From: Turicibacter sanguinis
GTDB taxonomy: Bacteria > Bacillota_I > Bacilli_A > MOL361 > Turicibacteraceae
DNA length: 64,000 bases
Direction of reading: 5' to 3'
Assembly (NCBI RefSeq): GCF_013046825.1
Contig: NZ_CP053187.1
Coordinates: 2,204,001-2,268,000 of the forward strand
Under the pieces are notes generated by a model. The model made no database searches, was not told the DNA's origin, and saw only the letters and a list, made by a program, of their open reading frames with translations. A program made the position numbers and the translations under genes. Each line of letters opens with the position of its first letter. The first letter of the stretch is position 1. Positions 7,070 to 16,207 of the stretch are shown piece after piece.

Positions 7070-9361
7070 ATGGTGATTCAAAAAGGTGTTAAAGAGGTGG
7101 TGGGATATGTCTACCAACAAGGCGATTTAAACTTAGAATATTTTCAAGCTAATCGTGCACAGCATGGGACAAATGCTCATCAAGCAATTCAAAAAAAATA
7201 TCTTGATGAGGAGTGCGAAGTTTATCTCGAAATGAGTGTAAAGCATCAAGAACACGATGTTATTTTAAGTGGTCGTATGGATCTATTACTTCATCGAGAT
7301 GAACGCATCATTATTGGAGAAATAAAATCGACGACCCGACGATTAGAGCTCATTGAAGAAAATGACCGTCCGGTACACTATGCTCAGGCCAAAGTCTATG
7401 CTTATTTATATTTACTTAAACATCCCGAGCTAAATTCAGTCATCGTTCGGTTAATTTATTGTAATTTAGACGGGACAGAGGAGCGGGCTTTCGATCAAGA
7501 ATATACACTTGATGAGTTAGAACCTTTCATGAATCACACATTAGAGGTTTACTTACAGTGGTATTTTATTTTATTAAAATCAATGCAGTTAAAATTAAAG
7601 ACAGCCAAAACCCTTCAGTTTCCATTTGGGGAATTTCGTGAATATCAACGTGAACTCTCAGGTGCCGTGTATCAAACCATTAAGCAAAAAAAGAATTTAT
7701 TATTAAGAGCGCCAACCGGCATCGGAAAAACAATGGGAACTATTTTTCCAAGTATTAAAGCGTTAAGTAACACAGAACAAAAAATTTTTTACTTGACCGC
7801 TAAAACGATTGGACGGGACGTGGCAGAGAAAGCATTTGACCGTTGCCATGCAAGTGGATGGCAAGCTAAAGTGACCACTATCACTGCTAAAGAAAGAATT
7901 TGTTTTATGGATGAAGTCAAATGTGATCCGAAATTTTGCCCTTATGCCGCAGGTTATTTTGATCGTATTAACGAGGCAACTAAAGATTTATTCGAATCAG
8001 AACAACTGTTTAATCGCTCAAGAATTGAAACCTATGCTAAAAAACATCAAGTTTGTCCATTTGAGTTTTCACTTGCCATGGCGTCAATTAGTGATGCGGT
8101 TATTGGTGACTATAATTATATGTTTGATCCTCGCGCTTTTTTAAGACGTTTCTTTGAGGAACCTTCGTCTCATATTGCGCTCATTGATGAGGCACATAAC
8201 TTATATGATCGAGCCTGTGAGATGTATAGTGCGAGTTTGTCAAAAGAACCAATTCAAGAGCTTAAACGTTTATTTAAAGACCGTCATAAAGGCTTATCTA
8301 AGTCACTCGCTAATTTAAACATGAAATTTATTGAGTATCGTCATGAATTAGAAGAAAAGAAAGTATTTGATTTATTTAAAGAGGATATGGACTTATCCTT
8401 TTTAAATCGTGCCCAAGATTTACTTGACGTCCTAGAGAAGTATTTGTATCAGCATCAGGACACAGAATACAAACCACAATTGATGAATTTATACTTTGAA
8501 TTGCATCAATTTTTAAGAATCTCAGACTATTTTAATGAAAGTTTTAGAGTCCGTTATGAACGGTTTGGCATTGAGGTCAAAGTAAGTATCGTTTGTTTAA
8601 ATCCAAGTCTTTATTTGAGTGAGAAAATGGAGAAAGTTCGCTCGACCATTTTATTTTCAGCGACGCTACATCCACTAGATTATTATCAAACGGTGCTACT
8701 TCATGAAGAGGCGTGTGAAAAAATCTTTTTACCATCCCCGTTTAAACGTGAGCATCTTGATTTATATGTTCAGCACGGAATTTCGACAAAATATAAGCAA
8801 CGTGAGCGTTCACTTGCTCATCTCATTCAGATGATTTATCATGTGACGAGACAACGAGTTGGTAATTATATGGTCTTTTTACCCTCCTATCAATATTTAG
8901 AAATGGTTTATGAGGCTTACCTTGCGTTAGTTCAGGATGAGCAAGAGTTACTTTTTCAGCAGCGGGATATGAGTGAAGAAGAGCGTGATGCCTTTTTAGA
9001 AAAGTTTAATGAAACGAATGTCACAACGTTAGTGGCTTTTTGTGTACTAGGAGGTATCTTTAGCGAAGGAATTGATTTGATTGGAGATCGTTTAATTGGG
9101 TCATTGATTGTAGGAGTAGGATTGCCTCAAATCAATCCGTTGACTGAGCAACGCCGTGATTACTTTGAAGAAAAGTTCCAAAAAGGTTACTTATACGCTT
9201 ATGTTTACCCTGGATTTAATAAAGTCATGCAAGCAGTCGGGCGCGTGATTCGAACAGATGAAGACCGAGGAACGGTGATGTTAATTGATGAACGGTATTT
9301 AGAGCCGACTTATTTAGCTCTATTTCCTTACGAATGGCAGCACGCAAAGTTTATAAGATAA
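7070..9361 (+). CDS. XPD/DinG-type Fe-S DNA helicase with nuclease-like N-terminal domain
   Basis: Superfamily 2 helicase of about 763 aa. The N-terminal ~150 residues carry GRMDLLL followed by IIIGEIKSTTR, a PD-(D/E)xK nuclease-like core (Cas4/RecB type). The helicase part has Walker A APTGIGKT (about 214), four cysteines suited to a 4Fe-4S cluster (RICF, VKC, FCP at about 277-290 and VCPF at about 328), DEAH box IDEAHNL (about 372), and motifs V-VI GIFSEGIDL and QAVGRVIRTDEDRG near the C-terminus. XPD-like helicases unwind 5'-3' and act in DNA repair. TTG 7058 and GTG 7061 are also in frame; ATG 7070 behind GGTGAG is preferred. It stands alone, with a promoter upstream and a terminator just after the stop. 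Confidence 0.85.
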   Translation: MVIQKGVKEVVGYVYQQGDLNLEYFQANRAQHGTNAHQAIQKKYLDEECEVYLEMSVKHQEHDVILSGRMDLLLHRDERIIIGEIKSTTRRLELIEENDRPVHYAQAKVYAYLYLLKHPELNSVIVRLIYCNLDGTEERAFDQEYTLDELEPFMNHTLEVYLQWYFILLKSMQLKLKTAKTLQFPFGEFREYQRELSGAVYQTIKQKKNLLLRAPTGIGKTMGTIFPSIKALSNTEQKIFYLTAKTIGRDVAEKAFDRCHASGWQAKVTTITAKERICFMDEVKCDPKFCPYAAGYFDRINEATKDLFESEQLFNRSRIETYAKKHQVCPFEFSLAMASISDAVIGDYNYMFDPRAFLRRFFEEPSSHIALIDEAHNLYDRACEMYSASLSKEPIQELKRLFKDRHKGLSKSLANLNMKFIEYRHELEEKKVFDLFKEDMDLSFLNRAQDLLDVLEKYLYQHQDTEYKPQLMNLYFELHQFLRISDYFNESFRVRYERFGIEVKVSIVCLNPSLYLSEKMEKVRSTILFSATLHPLDYYQTVLLHEEACEKIFLPSPFKREHLDLYVQHGISTKYKQRERSLAHLIQMIYHVTRQRVGNYMVFLPSYQYLEMVYEAYLALVQDEQELLFQQRDMSEEERDAFLEKFNETNVTTLVAFCVLGGIFSEGIDLIGDRLIGSLIVGVGLPQINPLTEQRRDYFEEKFQKGYLYAYVYPGFNKVMQAVGRVIRTDEDRGTVMLIDERYLEPTYLALFPYEWQHAKFIR

Positions 9362-9391
9362 AAAAACAGCAAGTTTATTTGCTGTTTTTTA
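9361..9391 (+). terminator. Intrinsic terminator after helicase gene
   Basis: Stem AAAAAACAGCAA with TTGCTGTTTTTT, short loop, starting at the stop codon. Confidence 0.85.
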
Positions 9392-9408
9392 AATATATTT
9401 GGGATTGA

Positions 9409-9437
9409 TTGACAATCTAAATAGTCTATGTTATTAA
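9409..9437 (+). promoter_or_regulatory. Promoter of marR-exporter operon
   Basis: Consensus -35 TTGACA at 9409-9414, 17 bp spacing, -10 TATTAA at 9432-9437. The operator palindromes start at the last bases of the -10 and cover the expected start of transcription. Confidence 0.7.
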
Positions 9438-9465
9438 TTAGATAGCTAATAATTAGATATCTAAT
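9437..9465. promoter_or_regulatory. Two tandem MarR operator palindromes
   Basis: ATTAGATAGCTAAT (9437-9450) and the perfect palindrome ATTAGATATCTAAT (9452-9465) lie side by side with a 15-bp repeat period. They sit between the -10 and the ribosome site of a MarR-type gene, the usual place for autorepression of MarR-exporter operons. That the encoded regulator binds them is inference. Confidence 0.7.
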
Positions 9466-9494
9466 TATATAAAAGCGGAAGGAGAATCATACCT

Positions 9495-9944
9495 ATGAAT
9501 CCTCATCAATCTAAACATTTACATCATGTTTTGTTTAAAACATTAAAAGCTCATCGTACGATTTGTCATGAACAATTTACGAAGCTTGATTTGACGGTAG
9601 GTCAGCCCAAAATATTAGATTTCTTATGTGAACACAATGGTTGTTCTCAAAAAGAATTAGCGAAACACTGTCATATAGAACCTGCTACAGCTACAAGTTT
9701 ACTGGGGCATTTAGAACGCAATGGCTTAATATATCGTCAAGCAAATGATAGAGATCGCCGTGTTTTAAATGTGTATTTAACAGATGAGGGAAAGAATCGT
9801 CAACACATGGTTCAAAAAGTATTTGAACAAATAGATGAAGATTCATTTAAGGGATTTACAGAAGAAGAAAAAGCAAAAACAGTCGAGTATTTAAATCGAA
9901 TTTGTCAAAATTTAAAGGGAAGGGAGTCTCAACACGATGAGTAA
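9495..9944 (+). CDS. MarR-family transcriptional regulator
   Basis: 149 aa winged helix-turn-helix protein. The DNA-binding region runs from about 35 to 100: LTVGQPKILDFL, the recognition helix around QKELAKHCHIEPATATSLLGHL, and the wing RQANDRDRRVLNVYLTDEG, all typical of MarR. Flanking helices at both ends make the dimer interface. Ribosome site GGAAGGAG precedes ATG 9495. The last 8 bases overlap the first exporter gene, so regulator and transporter are co-translated. The paired palindromes upstream suggest it represses its own operon and releases on binding a small toxic ligand. Cysteines (C24, C45, C53, C63) are present, so a redox signal is also possible. Confidence 0.9.
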   Translation: MNPHQSKHLHHVLFKTLKAHRTICHEQFTKLDLTVGQPKILDFLCEHNGCSQKELAKHCHIEPATATSLLGHLERNGLIYRQANDRDRRVLNVYLTDEGKNRQHMVQKVFEQIDEDSFKGFTEEEKAKTVEYLNRICQNLKGRESQHDE

Positions 9945-11667
9945 TTTATTAAAATACTTAAAAGGGCATGCTATTTTATGTGCTATCATAGCACCTCTTT
10001 TAATGCTTGTAGAAGTAGCGATGGACTTATCATTACCGACACTACTTTCAAACATTATTGATATCGGGATTGCAAATAATGACTATGCCTATGTCGTAGC
10101 AACAGGGATTAAAATGTTAATCTTTGCCATCATCGGTTTACTTGGTGGAGTTGGATGTGGGATTTTTGCCACGATTGCTGCCCTGAATTTAGGTCAAAAT
10201 CTTCGTGAGGGATTATTTTCAAAAATTCAAAGTTTATCCTTTTTAGAGATTGACCATTTAAAAACATCTTCATTAATCACGCGTTTAACAAATGATATTA
10301 CTCAAGTTCAAACGATGTTTTTAATGGCTTTAAAAATCTTAGTTCGTGCGCCATTTTTATGTATTGGGGGACTATTTATGGCTTATCGATTAAGTCATAA
10401 ATTATCGATTATTTTAGTCGTTGCTATTCCAATCATTTTAATCTTTGTCGCTCTAATTATGTCAAAATCATTCCCGTTATTCAAAACCATGCAAGAAAAA
10501 ATTGATAATGTAAATAATGTGATGCGTGAAAACTTACTTGGGGTACGTGTAATAAAAGCCTTTAATATGGAAGAAAAACAACATGAACGCTTTGATGAAA
10601 CAAATGATGATTTAATGAACCAAAGTATTAAAGCGCAAAAACTCATGATTTTATTAAATCCAGTTGTGATGCTAGTCGTTAACTTTAGCGTGATTGCCGT
10701 CTTATGGTACGGAGGATATCTCGTGAACGATGGTTTGCTTGAAACAGGGAAAATTTTAGCGTTCATTAACTACTTAACTCAAATTATGATGTCGATGATG
10801 ATGGTCATTATGATTTCGATGAACTTATCACGTGCAAAAGCATCAGCTGATCGTATCAATGAAGTTTTAAAAACTGAATCAAGCATTAAAGAATCGAATC
10901 ACCCGCAACACTTAGATGCCTACGATATCGAATTTAAAAATGTTTCCTTTAAATATCATGATCACAGTGAAGAGGTTTTAAAAAATATTTCATTCCATAT
11001 CAAACAAGGGCAACAAGTCGGAATTATTGGAGGAACAGGATCAGGGAAAAGTTCTTTAATTAGCTTAATTCCACGCCTTTATGATGTAACAGAAGGAGAA
11101 GTTTTAATTGGTGGGAAGAATGTTAAATCTCTTCGCCTCAAAGATTTACGTGATCAAATTGGGGTCGTACTACAAGAAAGCATCTTATTCTCAGGAACGA
11201 TTGCTTCAAACTTCAAATTTGGATATCATGAGGCAACAGAGGAAGAATTAAATAGGGCTGCAATAGATGCTCAAGCTTTAGAGTTTATTCAGACAAAAGA
11301 AGATGGCTATGATACGGTGGTTGAACAACGTGGGAAAAATTTATCAGGTGGTCAAAAGCAACGTGTCTCAATTGCCAGAACGTTAATTAGAAATCCTAAA
11401 ATTTTAATTTTAGATGATGCCTCGAGCGCTTTAGATATGGCGACTGAAAGTAAATTACAACGTGCGATTAAAGAGCGTATGAAAGATAGTACCGTCATTT
11501 TAATTGCTCAACGTATTTCAGCAGTTATGGATGCAGATCAAATTATCGTCCTTGATCATGGTCAAGTCTCAGGGATTGGAACCCACGAAGAATTATTAAA
11601 AACGAATGAGATTTATCGTAGCATTGCCATTTCACAATTAGGAGAGGAGGCGGTTATGAATGAGTAG
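9937..11667 (+). CDS. Heterodimeric ABC exporter subunit with degenerate catalytic site
   Basis: 576 aa half-transporter: six membrane helices over about 1-310, then a nucleotide-binding domain with Walker A GGTGSGKSS (about 364), signature LSGGQKQR (about 468) and Walker B ILILDDASSALD (about 488). The residue after the Walker B Asp is Asp, not the catalytic Glu. Such asymmetry marks the non-catalytic partner of heterodimeric exporters such as BmrC or EfrA. Export of drugs or amphiphiles through the cytoplasmic membrane is likely. It overlaps marR by 8 bases and the next gene by 8 bases, so the three genes form one tightly coupled operon. Confidence 0.9.
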   Translation: MSNLLKYLKGHAILCAIIAPLLMLVEVAMDLSLPTLLSNIIDIGIANNDYAYVVATGIKMLIFAIIGLLGGVGCGIFATIAALNLGQNLREGLFSKIQSLSFLEIDHLKTSSLITRLTNDITQVQTMFLMALKILVRAPFLCIGGLFMAYRLSHKLSIILVVAIPIILIFVALIMSKSFPLFKTMQEKIDNVNNVMRENLLGVRVIKAFNMEEKQHERFDETNDDLMNQSIKAQKLMILLNPVVMLVVNFSVIAVLWYGGYLVNDGLLETGKILAFINYLTQIMMSMMMVIMISMNLSRAKASADRINEVLKTESSIKESNHPQHLDAYDIEFKNVSFKYHDHSEEVLKNISFHIKQGQQVGIIGGTGSGKSSLISLIPRLYDVTEGEVLIGGKNVKSLRLKDLRDQIGVVLQESILFSGTIASNFKFGYHEATEEELNRAAIDAQALEFIQTKEDGYDTVVEQRGKNLSGGQKQRVSIARTLIRNPKILILDDASSALDMATESKLQRAIKERMKDSTVILIAQRISAVMDADQIIVLDHGQVSGIGTHEELLKTNEIYRSIAISQLGEEAVMNE

Positions 11668-13471
11668 ACCACAACCATCATTTGGACCTCGCCCTGGAGG
11701 CGGACCTGGTGCTCGATTTGGACATCAAAAAGAAAAACTTAAAAATCCTAAGCATACCATTAGACGTTTGCTTGGCTATATTGGGAATCAAAAACTTGCA
11801 ATTATCATTGTTTTTATTTTATGTATTATTACAACACTCATCAGTGTCTTAGCGACTCGTCTATATGGAGATATTATTGATGATTATATTATTCCAGGTG
11901 ACTTATCAGGCCTTCAAAGAATCTGTTTAATGCTTGGGGGAATGTATGTTATTAGTGTCTTAGCAACCTACATTCAAAACTTAATCATGTTAACTTTATC
12001 GCAAAAAACAACGGCAAAAATTCGCCGTCATCTATTTAGTAGTTTACAAAAGTTACCACTCCGTTTCTTTGATACGCATTCAAGTGGAGATTTGATGAGT
12101 CGTTTAACAAATGATGTTGATAACATTAACATGACCTTATCTCAAAGCATTACCCAATTATTCTCAGGTATTATCATGATTCTTGGAATGTTAGTGGCTA
12201 TGATATTATTGAGCCCAGCGTTAACCATCGTTGGCTTATTAACGACACCGTTGATGTTTTTAGTTTCACGCTTTTTAGTCAAGAAAACTCAACCTTTCTT
12301 TGTGAAGCAACAGCAAGATTTAGGGGAGTTAAATGGCTATGTGGAGGAAATGGTTTCAGGTCAAAAGGCAGTCTTCTTATTTTCTCAAGAAGAATTTGCT
12401 GAGGAAAACTTTGCAACGATTAACCGAAAACTAACGAAAAGTGCAGTGATGGCCCAAGCTTTATCAGGATTTATGGGACCTGTCAACAACTTTATTAATA
12501 ATATTACCTTCTTAATTGTTGCTGTTTTTGGTGGAATTTTTATTTTATCAGGAATGAATATGACGGTTGGAATTGTGTTTACGTTTATTTTATACATGCG
12601 AAACTTTACAAGACCAATCAATGAAATTTTAAACTTAGCGAATACGATTCAGTCTGCATTAGCTGGAGCAGAGCGAGTCTTTGATATTATGGATGAAGCG
12701 CCTGAAGAAGATTTAGCTGATGCTAAGGACGTTGAAAATTTAGATGGTGATGTCATCTTAAACCGTGTTAAGTTCTCTTATGATACCGGTAAAACGATTT
12801 TAAAAGATGCTTCAATCCATGCTCGCCGTGGTGAAACGGTGGCCATTGTAGGACCAACTGGAGCGGGTAAAACGACAATTATTAATTTACTAACGAAGTT
12901 TTATGATATTGAGAGTGGTGAGATTTTAATTGATGGTGAAAACATCAATGGGATGACTCGTAAGAGTTTACGCCAAAGTATCTCGATGGTTTTACAGGAT
13001 ACCTACTTATTCTCTGAAACGGTTCGTGAGAACATTCGTTATGGTCGTTTAAGTGCAAATGATGATGAGGTGATTCATGCGGCAAAGATGGCCAATGCTC
13101 ATCAGTTTATTATGCAATTACCAGACGGTTACGACACCATCTTAGCCGATAATGGAAGTAATCTCTCTCAAGGACAACGTCAGTTACTCGCGATTGCTCG
13201 TGCGATTTTAGCACAGTCTTCTATTCTCATTTTAGATGAAGCCACGTCATCCATTGATACGAAAACAGAAGTTGAAATTCAAAAAGCGATGTTACATTTA
13301 ATGGAAGGTAAAACGACGTTTGTGATTGCTCATCGTTTAAGTACGATTCGAAATGCCGATCAAATTCTGGTGTTAAATCAAGGTGAAATCATTGAACGTG
13401 GAAATCATGATACTTTATTAGCTGCAAATGGTTTCTATGCTAATCTATATAACAGTCAATTCCGTGAATAA
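11660..13471 (+). CDS. Heterodimeric ABC exporter subunit with canonical catalytic site
   Basis: 603 aa half-transporter. A Gly/Pro/Arg-rich N-terminal tail (about 1-30) precedes six membrane helices; the nucleotide-binding domain has Walker A GPTGAGKTT (about 398), signature LSQGQRQ (about 502) and Walker B ILILDEATSSID with the catalytic Glu. The tail and the LSQGQ form are common in the catalytic partner of BmrCD/EfrAB-type exporters. With the preceding subunit it should form one functional pump with one good and one degenerate ATP site. GGAGAGGAGG upstream of ATG 11660 lies inside the preceding gene. A terminator ends the operon. Confidence 0.9.
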   Translation: MSRPQPSFGPRPGGGPGARFGHQKEKLKNPKHTIRRLLGYIGNQKLAIIIVFILCIITTLISVLATRLYGDIIDDYIIPGDLSGLQRICLMLGGMYVISVLATYIQNLIMLTLSQKTTAKIRRHLFSSLQKLPLRFFDTHSSGDLMSRLTNDVDNINMTLSQSITQLFSGIIMILGMLVAMILLSPALTIVGLLTTPLMFLVSRFLVKKTQPFFVKQQQDLGELNGYVEEMVSGQKAVFLFSQEEFAEENFATINRKLTKSAVMAQALSGFMGPVNNFINNITFLIVAVFGGIFILSGMNMTVGIVFTFILYMRNFTRPINEILNLANTIQSALAGAERVFDIMDEAPEEDLADAKDVENLDGDVILNRVKFSYDTGKTILKDASIHARRGETVAIVGPTGAGKTTIINLLTKFYDIESGEILIDGENINGMTRKSLRQSISMVLQDTYLFSETVRENIRYGRLSANDDEVIHAAKMANAHQFIMQLPDGYDTILADNGSNLSQGQRQLLAIARAILAQSSILILDEATSSIDTKTEVEIQKAMLHLMEGKTTFVIAHRLSTIRNADQILVLNQGEIIERGNHDTLLAANGFYANLYNSQFRE

Positions 13472-13473
13472 TG

Positions 13474-13512
13474 AAAAAAGATGTTAAGGACTTAGTCTTT
13501 AACATCTTTTTA
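13474..13512 (+). terminator. Intrinsic terminator of marR-exporter operon
   Basis: Stem AAAAGATGTTAAGGAC with GTCTTTAACATCTTTT, three-base loop, T-rich end. Confidence 0.85.
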
Positions 13513-13676
13513 AGTTTGAATGAGAATATCTTGTTATGAGATCATATCAGGTCCTTTACTTGAAATTCTAATCACCTATTGCAAAGTAGCTAGGTAATAA
13601 GTCGTCAAAAAAGAAAGAATTTTGCATAAAGTAATAATATAAACAGAAAAAATATGGCAAAAATTATGAAAACGTT

Positions 13677-13682
13677 TATAAT
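13677..13682 (+). promoter_or_regulatory. Candidate -10 of sugar transferase gene
   Basis: TATAAT at 13677-13682, about 45 bases before the start; no clear -35. Confidence 0.35.
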
Positions 13683-13727
13683 TAAATTAGGAAGAAAAAC
13701 TAATCGTTAAAAGGGGAGGCGGTTAAG

Positions 13728-14273
13728 TTGAAACGTTTATTTGATATTGAAATCTCATTATTGTTAATGGTATTACTTTCACCACTTTATCTCATCCTTT
13801 CCGTGATTGTTCTATGTGATTTAGGTTGGCCGATCATTTACAAACATCGTTATCCAGGATTAAATGAACAACTATTTACGATGTATCGCTTCAGAACCAT
13901 GACAAATGAAACAGATGAACGAGGGCATCTGTTAAAGCCAACGCAACGATTAACACGCATTGGAGCTTTTTTGAAAAAATATAGTTTAGACGATTTGCCA
14001 GAACTTTTCAATGTCTTAAAAGGTGACATGAGTTTGGTAGGGCCACGTCCGGTATTAATTCGAGCAATTCCCTCAAAAAATCAAATTCGCATCAAAAGAC
14101 ATGCCGTCCGTCCTGGGATGACAGGATGGAGTCAGATTCATGGACACAAACAGTTAACATGGGAAGAAAAATTTAAACTAGATTTATATTATATCGAGCA
14201 TCAAAGTTTAGCTTTTGATTTGAAAATTATCGGAATTACGATTCTTCAACTGTTCGGAGTTCATCGAATATAA
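13728..14273 (+). CDS. Bacterial sugar transferase (small phosphoglycosyl transferase)
   Basis: 181 aa, the minimal size of a monotopic phosphoglycosyl transferase. Starts at TTG 13728 behind GGGGAGGCGG. One hydrophobic membrane hairpin (about 8-30) is followed by YKHRYPG, YRFRTMT, SLDDLPELFNVLKGDMSLVG (with the family acidic residues) and PRPV, RPGMTGWSQIHG. These enzymes move a sugar phosphate from a UDP-sugar to undecaprenyl phosphate, the first step in glycan or capsule assembly. No other glycan genes adjoin it, so its pathway is unknown. It has a terminator of its own and faces pepT. Confidence 0.85.
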   Translation: MKRLFDIEISLLLMVLLSPLYLILSVIVLCDLGWPIIYKHRYPGLNEQLFTMYRFRTMTNETDERGHLLKPTQRLTRIGAFLKKYSLDDLPELFNVLKGDMSLVGPRPVLIRAIPSKNQIRIKRHAVRPGMTGWSQIHGHKQLTWEEKFKLDLYYIEHQSLAFDLKIIGITILQLFGVHRI

Positions 14274-14303
14274 AAAAAGTCATCTTAAGGATGACTTTTT
14301 TTT
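14274..14303. terminator. Bidirectional terminator between sugar transferase and pepT
   Basis: Stem AAAAAGTCATC with GATGACTTTTT around a TTAAG loop; A and T runs on both sides serve both convergent genes. Confidence 0.8.
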
Positions 14304-14308
14304 ATATT

Positions 14309-15529
14309 TTATTTTGCTGCTAATTCAGCGATTTTAACAATGACTTCTACTCCTTTTTCCATTGAAGGAATTGGAATATATTCAAATTTTCCGTGGAAGT
14401 TATGTCCACCTGTGAAGAGATTAGGCGTTGGTAACCCCATAAATGATAATTTTGAACCATCTGTACCACCACGAACTGGAACAATTAACGGTTCAACCCC
14501 AACTTCAATCAATGCCTTTTTAGCAAGTTCGACAATGTGCATTTTATCTTTGATATGAAGGTTCATATTATAGTATTGGTCTTTTAATTCAAGTTCGACT
14601 GTATGAGACGGATACTTTTGATTAAAGTCTTGAACCACTTTTTCGACGAATTTTTTACGTGCATTAAATTGCTCCGTATCAAAGTCACGGATGATGTATT
14701 TTAAAACGGCTTCTTCACAGTGACCACTAATGTCAATTAAATGGTAAAATCCTTCGTAATGCTCTGTATGTTGTGGTGTTTCATTCACGGGGAATTGGTT
14801 TGCAATTTCAGTGGCGATTAACGCCGCATTAATCATTTTATTTTTAGCATCCCCTGGGTGAACGCTTTTTCCATGAATGGTAAGTTTAGCGCCCGCCGCA
14901 TTAAAGGATTCATATTGTAGTTCACCTAGAACACCCCCATCCATCGTATAAGCAAAATCAGCCTTAAATTCTTCAACTTTGAAGTGATCAGCGCCACGTC
15001 CAATTTCTTCATCTGGGGTGAATGCTACTTTAACCGTTCCGTGTTTAATTTCAGGGTGTTGAATTAAATAATCCATTGCTGTCATAATTTCAGCAATTCC
15101 TGCTTTATCATCTGCCCCAAGTAAGGTTGTTCCATCTGTTGTAATGAGCTGTTGACCCACGTATTGATTAAGAGATGGGAAGTCAGTTGGGGATAAGACA
15201 ATGTTTTTTTCCTGATTTAAAATAATGTCTCCCCCTTGGTAATCGATAATTTGAGGTTTAACATGGTCAGCATTAAAATCAGGGCTTGTATCCATATGAG
15301 AGATAAAAGCGATGACTGGCGCATCTGATTCACAATTTGCAGGTAATGTCGCATAAATATAGCCATTTTCATCCTTTTGAATGTCTTGTAAGCCTAATTC
15401 TTTTAACTCTTCAACTAATACATCACCAAATGCTAATTGTGATGGAGTGGAAGGAGTCGTCGTAGACTCAGGATTTGATTTTGTGTCAAAGGAAACATAT
15501 TTGATAAAACGATCGACAACAGTACGCAT
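14309..15529 (-). CDS. pepT: Peptidase T (tripeptide aminopeptidase)
   Basis: 406 aa, full length for PepT, a cytoplasmic M20-family dinuclear zinc aminopeptidase that removes the N-terminal residue of tripeptides. Visible marks: start DRFIKYVSFDTKSN; FISHMDTSPDF with a metal His and Asp; GADDKAGIAEIMTA with the bridging Asp; TPDEEIGRGADHF with the catalytic Glu pair; PVRGGTDGSKLS; and GGHNFHGKFEYIP with the last zinc His. Ribosome site GGAGGGTTT lies before the start on this strand. Monocistronic and convergent with the sugar transferase gene. Confidence 0.95.
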   Translation of the reverse strand: MRTVVDRFIKYVSFDTKSNPESTTTPSTPSQLAFGDVLVEELKELGLQDIQKDENGYIYATLPANCESDAPVIAFISHMDTSPDFNADHVKPQIIDYQGGDIILNQEKNIVLSPTDFPSLNQYVGQQLITTDGTTLLGADDKAGIAEIMTAMDYLIQHPEIKHGTVKVAFTPDEEIGRGADHFKVEEFKADFAYTMDGGVLGELQYESFNAAGAKLTIHGKSVHPGDAKNKMINAALIATEIANQFPVNETPQHTEHYEGFYHLIDISGHCEEAVLKYIIRDFDTEQFNARKKFVEKVVQDFNQKYPSHTVELELKDQYYNMNLHIKDKMHIVELAKKALIEVGVEPLIVPVRGGTDGSKLSFMGLPTPNLFTGGHNFHGKFEYIPIPSMEKGVEVIVKIAELAAK

Positions 15530-15658
15530 AATAAACCCTCCAATTTTTGTTTGTCTATAGTTTGGTCATCTAAAATCAGATTATGTATAGCATAGCATAG
15601 ATTGGAAAATATAAAAAGAATTCATAAAAATATCCATTCTTTTTAATCGGGTGTGATG

Positions 15659-15667
15659 TGATATAAT
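15659..15667 (+). promoter_or_regulatory. Extended -10 promoter of signal peptidase gene
   Basis: TGATATAAT at 15659-15667 is an ideal extended -10; transcription should start near 15675. Confidence 0.6.
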
Positions 15668-15693
15668 AAAAAGAGTCAAATAAGATGGGGTGA

Positions 15694-16191
15694 ATGAGCG
15701 TGGAAGAAAAAAATACATTCCTAGATGATGTGATTGAAATAGGCGTTAGTTTAATGATTGGATATGCGATTTCAAGATTTGTTCGAATTGCTTTAGCACG
15801 TGGTGAGTCAATGGTTCCAACGATTAAACATAATCAAATTGTTCTGATTGATCGTCGTGCTTACAAAAGGCGAGAACCTAAAATTAACGACTTAATTGCC
15901 TTTAATGCACATGTTAAAAATCAGCATAAATTTTTCTTAAAACGTGTCATTGGGGTGAGTGGTGATCAGATTAAAATTGATCAACATCGCGTCTATGTGA
16001 ACGGGAAATTAATTGATGAACCTTACTTGAATGAAACGATGATTGAAGTAGGGTCAAAGACATGGCGTGTCCCAGAGGGAAAACTGTTTGTCATGGGGGA
16101 CAATCGAAATCATAGTTTAGATTCACGTGCCATCGGATTTATAGATGTTAAAGAGGATGTGTTGGGCGTGGTCAGACAAATCAAAAAATAA
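15694..16191 (+). CDS. lepB: Signal peptidase I
   Basis: 165 aa, the short single-membrane-anchor form typical of Gram-positive bacteria. N-terminal anchor at about 9-31; catalytic serine in RGESMVPTI (about 41); general-base lysine in FFLKRVIGVSGD (about 84); box E GDNRNHSLDSRAIG near the C-terminus. It cleaves signal peptides of secreted proteins at the outer face of the membrane. GGGGTGA directly abuts ATG 15694, so the GTG at 15700 may be the true start. The pseudouridine synthase gene begins 17 bases after the stop, suggesting one transcript. Confidence 0.92.
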   Translation: MSVEEKNTFLDDVIEIGVSLMIGYAISRFVRIALARGESMVPTIKHNQIVLIDRRAYKRREPKINDLIAFNAHVKNQHKFFLKRVIGVSGDQIKIDQHRVYVNGKLIDEPYLNETMIEVGSKTWRVPEGKLFVMGDNRNHSLDSRAIGFIDVKEDVLGVVRQIKK

Positions 16192-16207
16192 GTGTGTGGT
16201 GGAAGAA

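Noticed and set aside
10395-10766. Minus-strand 123-codon frame within the ABC exporter gene
   Set aside because: Antisense shadow of an AT-rich membrane domain, low complexity, no ribosome site.
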